NCBI RefSeq assembly: GCF_000359125.1
Contig: NZ_CAAF010000078.1
Location: 1 to 64,000, forward strand
DNA: 64,000 nucleotides
Source of the DNA: Mesorhizobium sp. STM 4661
Lineage (GTDB): Bacteria > Pseudomonadota > Alphaproteobacteria > Rhizobiales > Rhizobiaceae
Direction: 5' to 3'
Shown here one piece after another: positions 41,023 through 49,654 of this stretch (positions are counted from its first letter, which is position 1; each line of letters starts with the position of its first letter). The notes under the pieces are model-generated. The model was not told where the DNA came from. It ran no database searches and saw only the letters and a list, made by a program, of their open reading frames with translations. The position numbers and the translations under genes were made by a program.

Positions 41023-43593
41023 TCAGAGCGTCCGGGTCACCATCTCGACGCGGAAGCACTCGATGACGTCGCCGACGCGCATGTCCTCGTAGTTCTGGAA
41101 GGCCATGCCGCATTCCTGGCCACCGGGGACTTCCGAGACCTCATCCTTGAAGCGCTTCAGGGTTTTCAGCGTGCCTTCGTGGATGACGACGTTGTCGCGG
41201 ATCAGGCGTACGCCCGCGCCACGCTCGACCTTGCCTTCGGTGACACGGCAGCCGGCGATCTTGCCGACCTTGGTGATGTCGAAGATCTCGAGGATCTCGG
41301 CATTGCCGATGAAGGTCTCGCGACGCTCCGGCGAGAGCAGGCCGGAGAGCGCCGCCTTCACGTCATCGACGAGATTGTAGATGATCGAATAGTAGCGGAT
41401 CTCGATGCCTGCCGCCGCGGCAGCGGCGCGCGCCTGCACATTGGCGCGGACGTTGAAGCCGATGATCGCGGCACCCGAGGTCTCCGCCAGCGACACGTCG
41501 CTTTCGGTGATGCCGCCGGCGCCGGCATGGACAATGCGTGCACGCACCTCGTCGGTGCCGAGATTGTCGAGCGCGGCGTTGATCGCCTCGATCGAGCCCT
41601 GCACGTCGCCCTTGATGACCAGCGGGAATTCCTTCAGCCCACTCGTCTGCAATTGCGACATCATCTGTTCGAGCGAGCCACGCTGGCCCGCATGCTTGGC
41701 CACCGCCTTCTCGCGCGCCAGACGCTGGCGGTATTCGGTGATCTCGCGGGCACGGGCCTCGTTGTTGACCACGGCGAAGCGGTCGCCGGCCAGCGGGGTT
41801 CCCTGCAGGCCGAGCACTTCCACCGGCATCGCCGGCGGCGCTTCCTTGACCTGCTCGCCGCGGTCGTTGACCAGCGCGCGCACCCGGCCCCATTCATTGC
41901 CGGCGACGAGGATATCGCCCGGCATCAGCGTGCCGGTCTGCACCAGCACGGTGGCGACGGGGCCGCGGCCCTTGTCGAGCTGGGCCTCGATGACGACGCC
42001 CTCGGCGGTACGGTCCGGATTGGCCTTGAGGTCGAGGATTTCGGCCTGCAGCAGGATCGCTTCGAGCAGCTTGTCGAGATTGGTGCCCTTGGTCGCCGAC
42101 ACTTCGACATCCAGCACTTCGCCGCCCATCGATTCGACGAAGACCTCGTGGCGCAGCAGTTCCGAACGCACCTTCTGCGCATCGGCCTGCGGCTTGTCGA
42201 TCTTGTTGATCGCCACGATGATCGGAACGCCTGCCGCCTTCGCGTGGCTGATCGATTCGATCGTCTGCGGCATCACGCTGTCGTCGGCCGCCACCACGAG
42301 GATGGCGATATCGGTCGCCTGGGCACCGCGGGCGCGCATCGCCGTGAAGGCAGCGTGGCCGGGCGTGTCGATGAAAGTGATCTTGTGGCCATTCTTCTCG
42401 ACCTGATAGGCGCCGATGTGCTGGGTGATGCCGCCGGCCTCGCCGGACACGACATTGGCGTTGCGGATGGCGTCGAGCAACGAGGTCTTGCCGTGGTCGA
42501 CATGGCCCATGATCGTCACCACCGGCGGACGCGGCTCGAGATCTTCGGGACGGTCGGCGATGTTGAACAGGCCTTCCTCGATGTCGGACTCGGCGACGCG
42601 GCGGACCGTGTGGCCGAATTCAGTGGCAACCAGCTCGGCCGTGTCGGCGTCGATGACGTCGCCCGGCTTCAGGATCTGGCCCTGCTTCATGAAGAACTTG
42701 ACCACATCGACGGCGCGCTCGGACATGCGCTGCGCCAGTTCCTGGATGGTGATGGTTTCGGGCAGGATCACTTCGCGCATGACTTTCTCGCGCGGTTCAT
42801 TGTGCATCGCGCGCTTGAATTTCTCCTGACGCCGCCGCATCGACGACAGCGAACGGGCGCGCGCATCCTCTTCGGAAAGCGCGGTGTTGAGCGTCAGCTT
42901 GCCGCGACGGCGGTCTTCCTCACCCTTGGTCGGCTTGGCCGGGCGCGCCACTTCGGGCGTAACCAGACGGCGCACCGGGGCACCGGCGCCGGCGCGCTTC
43001 GGCTTGACCTCCTCATCGTCGTCGGCGGTCGCCAGTTCGGCGGCCAGCGGCGCACGGCGGCGCGCCTCTTCCTCGGCACGGCGGCGGGACTCGGCCTCGG
43101 TCTGCAGCCGCGCCTCTTCCTCGGCTTGGCGGCGCGCGGATTCCTCGCGCTCGCGCTTGCGGCGTTCTTCATCCTCGTTGCGGCGCTTGGCCTCGTCGAT
43201 GGCGCGCTGGCGATCCTCGACGTCGCGCACTTTCGACCCTTCCAGGGCTCGGCGGCGTGCTTCCATCTCATTGCGCGACAATTCGTTCAGCACCATGCCG
43301 CCGCGTTCGACCGGCGGCGGGGACGGCGGCGCCTTGGGCGCTTCCTGCACGACGGGCGCTGCCGCGACCGGCGGCTTCGGCGTGAAGACGGACACAGGGG
43401 CAGCGGCCGGCTCCGGCTTGTCACCGGGCAGCGAGAACTTGCGCTTCTTGGTCTCGACGACAACCGACTTGGTGCGGCCGTGCGAGAAATTCTGGCGCAC
43501 TGTGCCCTGTTCCGTACCGGGGCGCTTCAGCGTCAAGGTCTTCTTCGGCGTAACACTCAACGTCTTGTCGTCGCCCGATTTCGTATCGCTCAT
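41023..43593 (-). CDS. infB: Translation initiation factor IF-2
   Basis: An 856-residue GTPase that brings fMet-tRNA to the 30S subunit. The first 250 residues are low complexity, with a long charged helix of Glu/Arg/Ala repeats (about 110-185). The IF2-N domain follows, then the G domain with GHVDHGKTSLLDAI, DTPGHAAF and NKIDKP (about 360-480). Domains II, III and IV complete it. The start overlaps the ylxR stop by 4 nt. Full length for the alphaproteobacterial type. Confidence 0.97.
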   Translation of the reverse strand: MSDTKSGDDKTLSVTPKKTLTLKRPGTEQGTVRQNFSHGRTKSVVVETKKRKFSLPGDKPEPAAAPVSVFTPKPPVAAAPVVQEAPKAPPSPPPVERGGMVLNELSRNEMEARRRALEGSKVRDVEDRQRAIDEAKRRNEDEERRKREREESARRQAEEEARLQTEAESRRRAEEEARRRAPLAAELATADDDEEVKPKRAGAGAPVRRLVTPEVARPAKPTKGEEDRRRGKLTLNTALSEEDARARSLSSMRRRQEKFKRAMHNEPREKVMREVILPETITIQELAQRMSERAVDVVKFFMKQGQILKPGDVIDADTAELVATEFGHTVRRVAESDIEEGLFNIADRPEDLEPRPPVVTIMGHVDHGKTSLLDAIRNANVVSGEAGGITQHIGAYQVEKNGHKITFIDTPGHAAFTAMRARGAQATDIAILVVAADDSVMPQTIESISHAKAAGVPIIVAINKIDKPQADAQKVRSELLRHEVFVESMGGEVLDVEVSATKGTNLDKLLEAILLQAEILDLKANPDRTAEGVVIEAQLDKGRGPVATVLVQTGTLMPGDILVAGNEWGRVRALVNDRGEQVKEAPPAMPVEVLGLQGTPLAGDRFAVVNNEARAREITEYRQRLAREKAVAKHAGQRGSLEQMMSQLQTSGLKEFPLVIKGDVQGSIEAINAALDNLGTDEVRARIVHAGAGGITESDVSLAETSGAAIIGFNVRANVQARAAAAAAGIEIRYYSIIYNLVDDVKAALSGLLSPERRETFIGNAEILEIFDITKVGKIAGCRVTEGKVERGAGVRLIRDNVVIHEGTLKTLKRFKDEVSEVPGGQECGMAFQNYEDMRVGDVIECFRVEMVTRTL

Positions 43594-44249
43594 TCCATAT
43601 CCTCTGCGGCATCATCTTCATCAGCAACGGCCGCAAGCATTGCCAGATCGTCCGGGGAACCGCCCCGATACCGGTCGAGCGCAACCATGCGCTTCTGGAC
43701 CGCCCTGCCCGCGTCTCCCGCGAGAACGGCAGCATGTATCACATTTGTACCCCCCAAAGCCAAGCTCAACTCGGCCTCGGAGAAAAGTTTGTAGGCAAGG
43801 ATGGCGGGGCCGCCGAGATGGACGGTTGCCCGCCGCGCCTGGCTGATCTTGCGAACCCCATCATCGGACGCCTCGGCTGCGTGGAGCACGAAAAGTGCCA
43901 GTCCGCCGCGCACCGCGCTCTCGACCTTGGTGGCGCCGAGCGCGATCGCGCCTGCCTTGCGAGCAAGGCCCAGCATACCCAGAGCGGATTTGGAAAGCAG
44001 CCCGTCGACCATGCCACCGAGGTCGGCCGGCACGGCCACTTGCGCCTTGAAGGCGCGGGCAAACAGGTTTTTCGCTGCCGCCTTGTCGATATGTAGGCGG
44101 TCGGCCGTCACCCAGCAACCGCGGCCGGGCAGGTTTTTCTTGATGTCCGGAACGACGGCCGAATCCGGGCCGACGACGAAGCGGATCAGTTCATCCGGTT
44201 CGGCCTGTCTGCGCGTAACGATGCAGGTGCGATCGTTCATCTCGTCCAA
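43590..44249 (-). CDS. YlxR/L7Ae-like RNA-binding protein
   Basis: A 219-residue protein with two domains. The N-terminal YlxR (DUF448) domain shows CIVTRRQAEPDELIRFV and PGRGCWVTADR. The C-terminal half is L7Ae/L30e-like, with GMLGLARKAGAIALGATKVE (about 105-124). This fusion is usual in alphaproteobacteria and always sits between nusA and infB. It probably binds RNA; the precise role is unsettled. It overlaps infB by 4 nt and follows nusA at 29 nt. Confidence 0.9.
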   Translation of the reverse strand: MDEMNDRTCIVTRRQAEPDELIRFVVGPDSAVVPDIKKNLPGRGCWVTADRLHIDKAAAKNLFARAFKAQVAVPADLGGMVDGLLSKSALGMLGLARKAGAIALGATKVESAVRGGLALFVLHAAEASDDGVRKISQARRATVHLGGPAILAYKLFSEAELSLALGGTNVIHAAVLAGDAGRAVQKRMVALDRYRGGSPDDLAMLAAVADEDDAAEDME

Positions 44250-44278
44250 GGGCGGGTTGTGTGCGATGCGGTTTCACC

Positions 44279-45874
44279 TCACGCACCAACGGCTTCGTCA
44301 GCCGGCGCTTCCTGGGCCGCAACCTCGTCCTCGGTGATCCAGCCGGCCTTGAGGCGGGCCGCCAGAACCATCTGCTCGGCATCGGCGCGCGACACGCCGT
44401 GATTGGCAAGCACACCGGGGAACACCTTCGTCTCGCCGTCCTTGCGTTCCTTCCAGCCGGTCAGGTCGTCAGCCGCATAGCCGGCGAAATCCTCGATCGT
44501 CTTCACGCCGTCCTCGCCGAGCGTCACCATCATGGCGGTGGTGACGCCGGGGATCTCGCGCAATTCGTCCGTCACGCCCAGCGCCTTGCGCTTCTCGTCG
44601 TGCTCGGCCTCGATCTTCTCCAGATATTCGCGGGCGCGGGTCTGGATTTCCGAAGCGGTGTCCTCATCGAAGCCGTCGATCGAAGCGATCTCGCCGGCGT
44701 CGACATAGGCGACCTCCTCGACGCTGGTGAAGCCTTCCGAGGCGAGCACCTGGCCGACCATCTCGTCGACGTCGAGGGCTTCCATGAACAGCGAAGAGCG
44801 CTCGACGAATTCCTTCTGACGACGCTCGCTCTCTTCCTGCTCGGTCAGGATGTCGATATCCCAGCCGGTGAGCTGCGAGGCAAGCCGGACGTTCTGGCCG
44901 CGGCGGCCGATGGCCAGCGAGAGCTGGTCGTCCGGCACCACGACCTCGATGCGCTCGGCATCCTCGTCGAGCACCACCTTGGCGACTTCGGCCGGCTGCA
45001 GCGCGTTGACGATGAAGGATGCGGCCGAAGGCGACCACGGAATGATATCGATCTTCTCGCCTTGCAGTTCGCCGACCACCGCCTGGACGCGGGAGCCGCG
45101 CATGCCGACGCAGGCGCCGACCGGGTCAATCGATGAGTCACGCGAGATGACGGCGATCTTGGCGCGCGAACCAGGATCGCGGGCCACCGACTTGATCTCG
45201 ATTATGCCGTCGTAGATCTCCGGCACTTCCATGGTGAACAGCTTGGCCATGAACTGCGGATGGGTGCGCGACAGGAATATCTGCGGGCCGCGCTGCTCGC
45301 GGCGCACGTCATAAACATAGGCGCGGACGCGATCGCCATATTTGTAGTTCTCGCGCGGGATCAGCTCGTCGCGGCGGATGATCGCCTCGCCGCGGCCGAG
45401 ATCGACGATAACGTTGCCGTATTCGACGCGCTTGACCGTGCCGTTGACGATCTCGCCGATGCGGTCCTTGTATTCGTCATACTGGCGGTCGCGCTCGGCC
45501 TCGCGCACCTTCTGCACGATGACCTGCTTGGCCGACTGGGCGGCGATGCGGCCGAAATCCATCGGCGGCAGCTGTTCGGCGATGAAGTCGCCGAGCTGGG
45601 CGTCTGGATTGCGCTCGCGGGCCGAGGAAATGGCGATCTGCGTGGCATAGTCGTCGACCTTCTCGACCACTTCCATCAGCCGCTGCAGCTTCATCTCGCC
45701 GGTGTTGGCGTTGATGTCGGCGCGGATGTTGGTCTCCTGGCCGTAGCGCGAGCGCGCCGCCTTCTGGATCGCATCGGCCATGGCGGCGATGACGATCGAC
45801 TTGTCGATCGACTTTTCACGCGCGACCGCGTCGGCGATCTGCAGCAGTTCAAGCCTGTTGGCGCTTACAACCAT
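44279..45874 (-). CDS. nusA: Transcription elongation factor NusA
   Basis: A 531-residue factor that binds RNA polymerase and affects pausing, termination and antitermination. It has the N-terminal RNAP-binding domain (about 1-125), the S1 domain (GEIVNGTVKRVEYGNVIVDL), KH domains (DPVGACVGMRGSRVQAVVGEL and AIGRRGQNVRLASQL), and two acidic C-terminal repeats, all in the expected order. It follows rimP at 49 nt. Confidence 0.96.
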   Translation of the reverse strand: MVVSANRLELLQIADAVAREKSIDKSIVIAAMADAIQKAARSRYGQETNIRADINANTGEMKLQRLMEVVEKVDDYATQIAISSARERNPDAQLGDFIAEQLPPMDFGRIAAQSAKQVIVQKVREAERDRQYDEYKDRIGEIVNGTVKRVEYGNVIVDLGRGEAIIRRDELIPRENYKYGDRVRAYVYDVRREQRGPQIFLSRTHPQFMAKLFTMEVPEIYDGIIEIKSVARDPGSRAKIAVISRDSSIDPVGACVGMRGSRVQAVVGELQGEKIDIIPWSPSAASFIVNALQPAEVAKVVLDEDAERIEVVVPDDQLSLAIGRRGQNVRLASQLTGWDIDILTEQEESERRQKEFVERSSLFMEALDVDEMVGQVLASEGFTSVEEVAYVDAGEIASIDGFDEDTASEIQTRAREYLEKIEAEHDEKRKALGVTDELREIPGVTTAMMVTLGEDGVKTIEDFAGYAADDLTGWKERKDGETKVFPGVLANHGVSRADAEQMVLAARLKAGWITEDEVAAQEAPADEAVGA

Positions 45875-45923
45875 CTTTTTTCTCCCGAGCTTTTTGCCGA
45901 ACCTTTTGGGCTCGGCCGCTCAA

Positions 45924-46568
45924 TCATAGTTCCTGTTCGATTTCGTCTTTGGCGCCGGCTTCCGCACCATCTGGCGCGTCGTCCGGTTCGCCACGGCGTT
46001 TCTTGGCTTCCTTGCGCGCCCTGTTGTCCTTCGACAGCGCGTCGCGGATGAGGTCGTCGGTGAGGATCAGCCGCACATCGGCGATCGCTTCATAAGGAAT
46101 GCGCACCGTCGGCTCCTCGCCATAAGCGGCCTTGTCGCGCTCGATCAGCACATCGTCTTCACCGGCCTCCGCGATCTTGCCCTTGAAGCGTTTGCGTTCG
46201 GCAACGAGGATCGACGTCTCCATCTTGATCAGATGGCCGGCCCAGGTCGCGAAGTCCGACTTGCGGACCAGCGGCCGATCGATGCCCGGCGACGACACTT
46301 CGAGATGATACGCCTTTTCGATCGGATCATCGACATCGAGCGCCGGCGACACGGCGCGGCTGACCTCTTCGCAATCCTCGACGGTCATGGTGCCGTCCTC
46401 GCGTTCGGCCATGATCTGCAGCGTCAGCCCGTTCTGGCCCGACAGATGCACCCGCACAAGGCGGAAACCGATGCCGCGCAGCACCGGCTGCACGATCAGC
46501 GCGATGCGCGCATCGATGCCGCTTTCGCGGATGATACGGTCGTCGGCCTGGCTTGCCGCTGCGGTCAT
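45924..46568 (-). CDS. rimP: Ribosome maturation factor RimP
   Basis: A 214-residue 30S maturation factor. The N-terminal domain shows PVLRGIGFRLVRVHLSGQNG and DDPIEKAYHLEVSSPGIDRPL, the family hallmark. The C-terminus has an acidic/basic tail. ATG at 46568 (MTAAASQ) was chosen; the longer frame runs into the leader terminator. It is first in the rimP-nusA-ylxR-infB-rbfA-X-truB operon. Its leader of about 190 nt carries a promoter, a terminator and a palindromic repeat. Confidence 0.94.
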   Translation of the reverse strand: MTAAASQADDRIIRESGIDARIALIVQPVLRGIGFRLVRVHLSGQNGLTLQIMAEREDGTMTVEDCEEVSRAVSPALDVDDPIEKAYHLEVSSPGIDRPLVRKSDFATWAGHLIKMETSILVAERKRFKGKIAEAGEDDVLIERDKAAYGEEPTVRIPYEAIADVRLILTDDLIRDALSKDNRARKEAKKRRGEPDDAPDGAEAGAKDEIEQEL

Positions 46569-46640
46569 TCGATCCTGTCGCTCTTTCCGTAGGCAGTTGG
46601 CAAACCCTAAACCGGATTGCCACTGTCTTGTTCTCAGCTT

Positions 46641-46690
46641 GCGCATCGGATTCAGCCGAAAACCGCTTCGCACTTTTCGGTCCGATGCGC
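46641..46690. repeat. B-type palindromic repeat in the rimP leader
   Basis: Outer arms GCGCATCGGA (46641-46650) and TCCGATGCGC (46681-46690), perfect. Inner arms CCGAAAA (46656-46662) and TTTTCGG (46674-46680), loop CCGCTTCGCAC. The outer stem is different from the copy at 1383 but equally well paired. Confidence 0.88.
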
Positions 46691-46702
46691 CGGGCAGGTA
46701 AT

Positions 46703-46732
46703 AAAAAAGAGCGGGACCGGGTGGACCCACTC
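46703..46732 (-). terminator. Intrinsic terminator in the rimP leader (possible attenuator)
   Basis: On the minus strand, GAGTGGG, a 10-nt loop, CCCGCTC and then six T. On the plus strand the arms are 46709-46715 and 46726-46732 and the A-run is 46703-46708. It stands about 25-50 nt after the predicted transcription start and 135 nt before rimP. Confidence 0.7.
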
Positions 46733-46761
46733 TTCGTCATACCGACCAAGAATTTGAGGCT

Positions 46762-46790
46762 GATATAGACGATCCCGGCCGGCGTTTCAA
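46762..46790 (-). promoter_or_regulatory. Promoter of the rimP-nusA-infB operon
   Basis: On the minus strand: CTTGAA (with TTGAAA at 46790-46785), 17 nt, CTATAT (TATATC at 46767-46762). It matches the rhizobial CTTGAC-N17-CTATAT at 11 of 12 positions. The start would be near 46755. Confidence 0.75.
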
Positions 46791-47015
46791 GTCTGCATGC
46801 AGGCGTGTGTCGTAAGCAGATGAGTTGTCCGGATTAGGTGGCATGCGAGTTGTGCGGTTTGATCTTCGGCGAATGGAGGCTGGGCAGGAAACGGGCAGCC
46901 TTGCGCCTGACGCATGGCCACCATGCAGTAACACCGCTGTGATTGGAGCTGCGTCATGCCTATTTATGTTGCATTGCACAAGAGGCGCGCAGTGGCGCGC
47001 GAAAGGTCTGATATC

Positions 47016-47180
47016 ATGGGCAGCCGTAAACTGTTTTCCGCCATTGGCGACATCTTCACCACATTCGGCAGCGCCGTTGCCGTGTCGAGGGCCGTCGAAG
47101 CTGGCCGCAAGCCGCGCGCCAACGATCTGCGCAACCTTGGCATGGACCCGGCCGCCTTCGACAAGATCGGCCGTTTCTGA
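47016..47180 (+). CDS. Small conserved-looking protein (54 aa)
   Basis: A 54-residue protein, MGSRKLFSAIGDIF at the start and DLRNLGMDPAAFDKIGRF at the end. The ending resembles small DUF1127-type proteins. Third codon positions are almost all G or C, as in real genes here, which is why I accept it. Before ATG 47016 the frame loses that codon bias. GAAAGG lies somewhat far upstream. It is convergent with trmB. Function unknown. Confidence 0.6.
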   Translation: MGSRKLFSAIGDIFTTFGSAVAVSRAVEAGRKPRANDLRNLGMDPAAFDKIGRF

Positions 47181-47278
47181 AGCAGGCCATGCTAGCCGGG
47201 ATGGTTCTTCTGTCCCGCTGCGGCGATATTTGATTGAGCGTCTGAGCGTCGCCCCAGAAGGGCGATATTCGATCGGCG

Positions 47279-47980
47279 CTATTTTCGAACGAAAGCGAGA
47301 TAGGCCGGCCGCCGACGCTCGCGGATGGCTTTTGCCTCGTAGCGCGTCCCCGGCCAACCCTCGTAAGGCCGATGCCAGTCGACCGCCTCGCGGGCCTGCC
47401 AGGCGAACGCATCATGCGCCCGGCAGTTGAGCAGCGTCCAGTTCACGTAGCTATCGATATCGGAAGCAAAACGGAACTTTCCGCCAGGCTTCAGGACGCG
47501 CGCGAAACGGTCGAGATTGAGCGGACTGACGAAGCGCCGCTTCCAGTGTTTCTTCTTCGGCCAGGGATCGGGATAGAGCAGGTCAATGCCGTCGAGCGAG
47601 GCTTGCGGCAGCCAGTCGAGCAGGCGCGTGGCGTCGTCATCATAGACCCGAAGATTGGCAAGCGGCCGTTCCCTGACCGCCATCATCATCTTGGCCATGC
47701 CGTTGACGAAAGGCTCGACGCCGATAAAACCGGTCGCCTGAGCCGCCGTCGCGCGATGCAACAGGTGCTCGCCGCCGCCGAAACCGATTTCGAGGTGGAT
47801 AGCGCCAATATCGGCTTCGAACAGGCTGCGCAATTCGGCCGGCGGTCCCGCCGTCAGATCGAGCTTGTATGTCTTGAAGCCGCTTTCCAGTGCCGCCGCC
47901 TGTTGCGGGCGGATGGTCTTGCCGCGCCGGCGACCGAAAAACGCTTCGGTCGCGCGACTTGGCCGGTCTTTCGGATCCAT
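47279..47980 (-). CDS. trmB: tRNA (guanine-N7-)-methyltransferase
   Basis: A 233-residue SAM-dependent enzyme forming m7G46 in tRNA. The cofactor site is HLEIGFGGGEHLLHRA (about 67-82). The catalytic region LLYPDPWPKKKHWKRRFV is the family signature (about 131-148), and the ending around WPGTRYEAKAIRER is typical. It follows metK at 11 nt and is probably co-transcribed. Confidence 0.95.
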   Translation of the reverse strand: MDPKDRPSRATEAFFGRRRGKTIRPQQAAALESGFKTYKLDLTAGPPAELRSLFEADIGAIHLEIGFGGGEHLLHRATAAQATGFIGVEPFVNGMAKMMMAVRERPLANLRVYDDDATRLLDWLPQASLDGIDLLYPDPWPKKKHWKRRFVSPLNLDRFARVLKPGGKFRFASDIDSYVNWTLLNCRAHDAFAWQAREAVDWHRPYEGWPGTRYEAKAIRERRRPAYLAFVRK

Positions 47981-47991
47981 AGGCGCCGCGG

Positions 47992-49281
47992 TTAGGCGGC
48001 GACTGCTTCGGCGGCCGTTTCGGCGAGTGCGTCCTTGAGCGCCTTGGCGAGATCGGTCTTTTCCCAGGAGAAGGAGCCGTCGCGGCCGGCCTTGCGGCCA
48101 AAATGGCCGTAGGACGACGTCTTGGCGTAAATCGGCTTGTTGAGATCGAGGTGACGGCGGATGCCTGACGGCGACAGGTCCATCACGCTGCGCAATGCCT
48201 GCTCGAGCCTTGCCTCATCGACCTTGCCTGTACCGTGCAGGTCGACATAGACCGAGAGCGGCTGGGCGACGCCGATGGCGTAGGAAAGCTGGATGGTGCA
48301 GCGGTCGGCGAGCTTGGCCGCCACCACGTTCTTGGCGAGGTAACGCGCCGCATAGGCGGCGGAGCGGTCGACCTTGGTGGTGTCCTTGCCGGAGAAAGCA
48401 CCGCCGCCATGGGGCGCAGCACCGCCGTAGGTGTCGACGATGATCTTGCGGCCGGTAAGGCCGGCGTCGCCGTCAGGGCCGCCGATGACGAACTTGCCCG
48501 TCGGGTTGATATACCAGTTGCAGGTGTCGGCGATCTTCAGCTCGCCCAGCGCCTCGCGGATATAGGGTTCGACGACCTTGCGGACCTTCTTCGAATCCCA
48601 AGTCGCATCGAGATGCTGGGTCGACAGCACGATCTGCGTGGCCTCGGCCGCCTTGCCGTCGACATAGCGGACGGTGACCTGGCTCTTGGCATCCGGGCCA
48701 AGCCGGCCGGCATCGCCGTTGCCCTCATGGCGCGCGGTGGCCAGCAGTTCGAGGATCTTGTGGCTGTAGTAGATCGGCGCCGGCATCAGGTCCGGCGTTT
48801 CGCGGCAGGCATAGCCGAACATGATGCCCTGGTCGCCGGCCCCTTCCTCGCCCTGTCGGTCGGAGGCATTGTCGACGCCCTGGCCGATGTCCGGCGACTG
48901 GCCGTGCAGCAGAACCTCGATCTTGGCCGTCTTCCAGTGGAAGCCGGCCTGTTCGTAGCCGATTTCGCGGATGGCCTTGCGGGCGACCGACTTGAACTTC
49001 GCCGGATTGACGATCGGATGGCCGGCGGCATCCTTCAGGATGTTGCCTTCCTTGTCCTTCTTGAGCAGTGTCTCGGGGACGCGCACTTCGCCGGCGATGA
49101 CGACGCGGTTCGTGGTCGCCAGCGTTTCGCAGGCGACGCGGACTTTCCAGGGATCCATGCCGGTCTTCCTGGCCTCACGATAGACCAGATCGACGATCTC
49201 GTCGGAGATACGATCACAAACCTTGTCGGGATGACCCTCGGCAACGGATTCCGAGGTAAAGAAATAGTTCTGCCGCGTCAC
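47992..49281 (-). CDS. metK: S-adenosylmethionine synthetase
   Basis: A 429-residue enzyme joining methionine and ATP to give SAM. Signature motifs are SVAEGHPDKVCDRISD near the start, GAGDQGIMFGYA (about 130) and the P-loop-like GGGAFSGKDTTKVDRS (about 287). The start is GTG at 49281 with AGAGGGGA seven bases upstream. It is longer than E. coli MetK (384) by insertions around residues 75-90 and at the C-terminus. SAM made here feeds the methyltransferases in this window. Confidence 0.96.
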   Translation of the reverse strand: MTRQNYFFTSESVAEGHPDKVCDRISDEIVDLVYREARKTGMDPWKVRVACETLATTNRVVIAGEVRVPETLLKKDKEGNILKDAAGHPIVNPAKFKSVARKAIREIGYEQAGFHWKTAKIEVLLHGQSPDIGQGVDNASDRQGEEGAGDQGIMFGYACRETPDLMPAPIYYSHKILELLATARHEGNGDAGRLGPDAKSQVTVRYVDGKAAEATQIVLSTQHLDATWDSKKVRKVVEPYIREALGELKIADTCNWYINPTGKFVIGGPDGDAGLTGRKIIVDTYGGAAPHGGGAFSGKDTTKVDRSAAYAARYLAKNVVAAKLADRCTIQLSYAIGVAQPLSVYVDLHGTGKVDEARLEQALRSVMDLSPSGIRRHLDLNKPIYAKTSSYGHFGRKAGRDGSFSWEKTDLAKALKDALAETAAEAVAA

Positions 49282-49654
49282 GGGTGTCCCCTCTTGAAAA
49301 AATATCGGCAGGCTGCCGATCCAGGCGCGCCACGTGTTAGCGGTGCCAGCCGCCGCTCGTCAAGCGGCGTGGCCGCTCTGACGTGAATTTCTATGCTATT
49401 ATCTTCATATCCTATTATCTTTATGTTCGTATCCCTAGACGGCGGCAAGGCGCCGCCGTCGTCCCCTACCTTTCGCAGGCTGCAAGAAAAAGGGCTTTGG
49501 GGATGCGTGTCGAGCAAAATCGATCCCCATTCCGCCATGCCCGTGGAATGCAAATTCCACGATGCACGCGACCGCGGAAATTTGCATACCCCGCTGCGAC
49601 GCCCCGGTCTTTTTCGACCCCTTCAACAGCCCGCCAGGTCAATCAACTTCCAGA
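49282..49654. other. Gap between praR and metK
   Basis: A 373-bp stretch without a gene. It holds a perfect hairpin GACGGCGGC/GCCGCCGTC (49438-49460), a second one CGTGGAAT/ATTCCACG (49542-49561) and an AT-rich 15-bp direct repeat (49396-49426). The metK promoter is probably near the AT-rich part. I do not recognise a SAM riboswitch here. Confidence 0.6.
49396..49426. repeat. 15-bp direct repeat upstream of metK
   Basis: CTATTATCTTCATAT (49396-49410) and CTATTATCTTTATGT (49412-49426), 13 of 15 identical with period 16. It is AT-rich in a GC-rich setting and lies about 120-145 bp before metK, so it could be a two-site operator. Confidence 0.6.

Larger units (their letters stand above)
46569..47015. 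other. Leader of the rimP operon and upstream gap
   Basis: A 447-bp stretch. 46569-46755 is the presumed rimP leader with the B-type repeat and an intrinsic terminator. 46762-46790 is the promoter. 46800-47015 lies before the small plus-strand gene, and I see nothing clear in it. Confidence 0.6.

Noticed and set aside
41179..43794. Long open frame (871 codons) opposite infB
   Set aside because: Antisense shadow of infB for the same reason; rich in Arg, Asp, Gly and His with no domain.
46956..47015. 20-codon upstream extension of the 54-aa gene
   Set aside because: Third positions lose their G/C bias in this part and no binding site precedes the ATG at 46956.
49282..49654. SAM riboswitch before metK
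   Set aside because: I could not match the gap to the SAM-II or other SAM riboswitch cores; the hairpins present lack the conserved loops.
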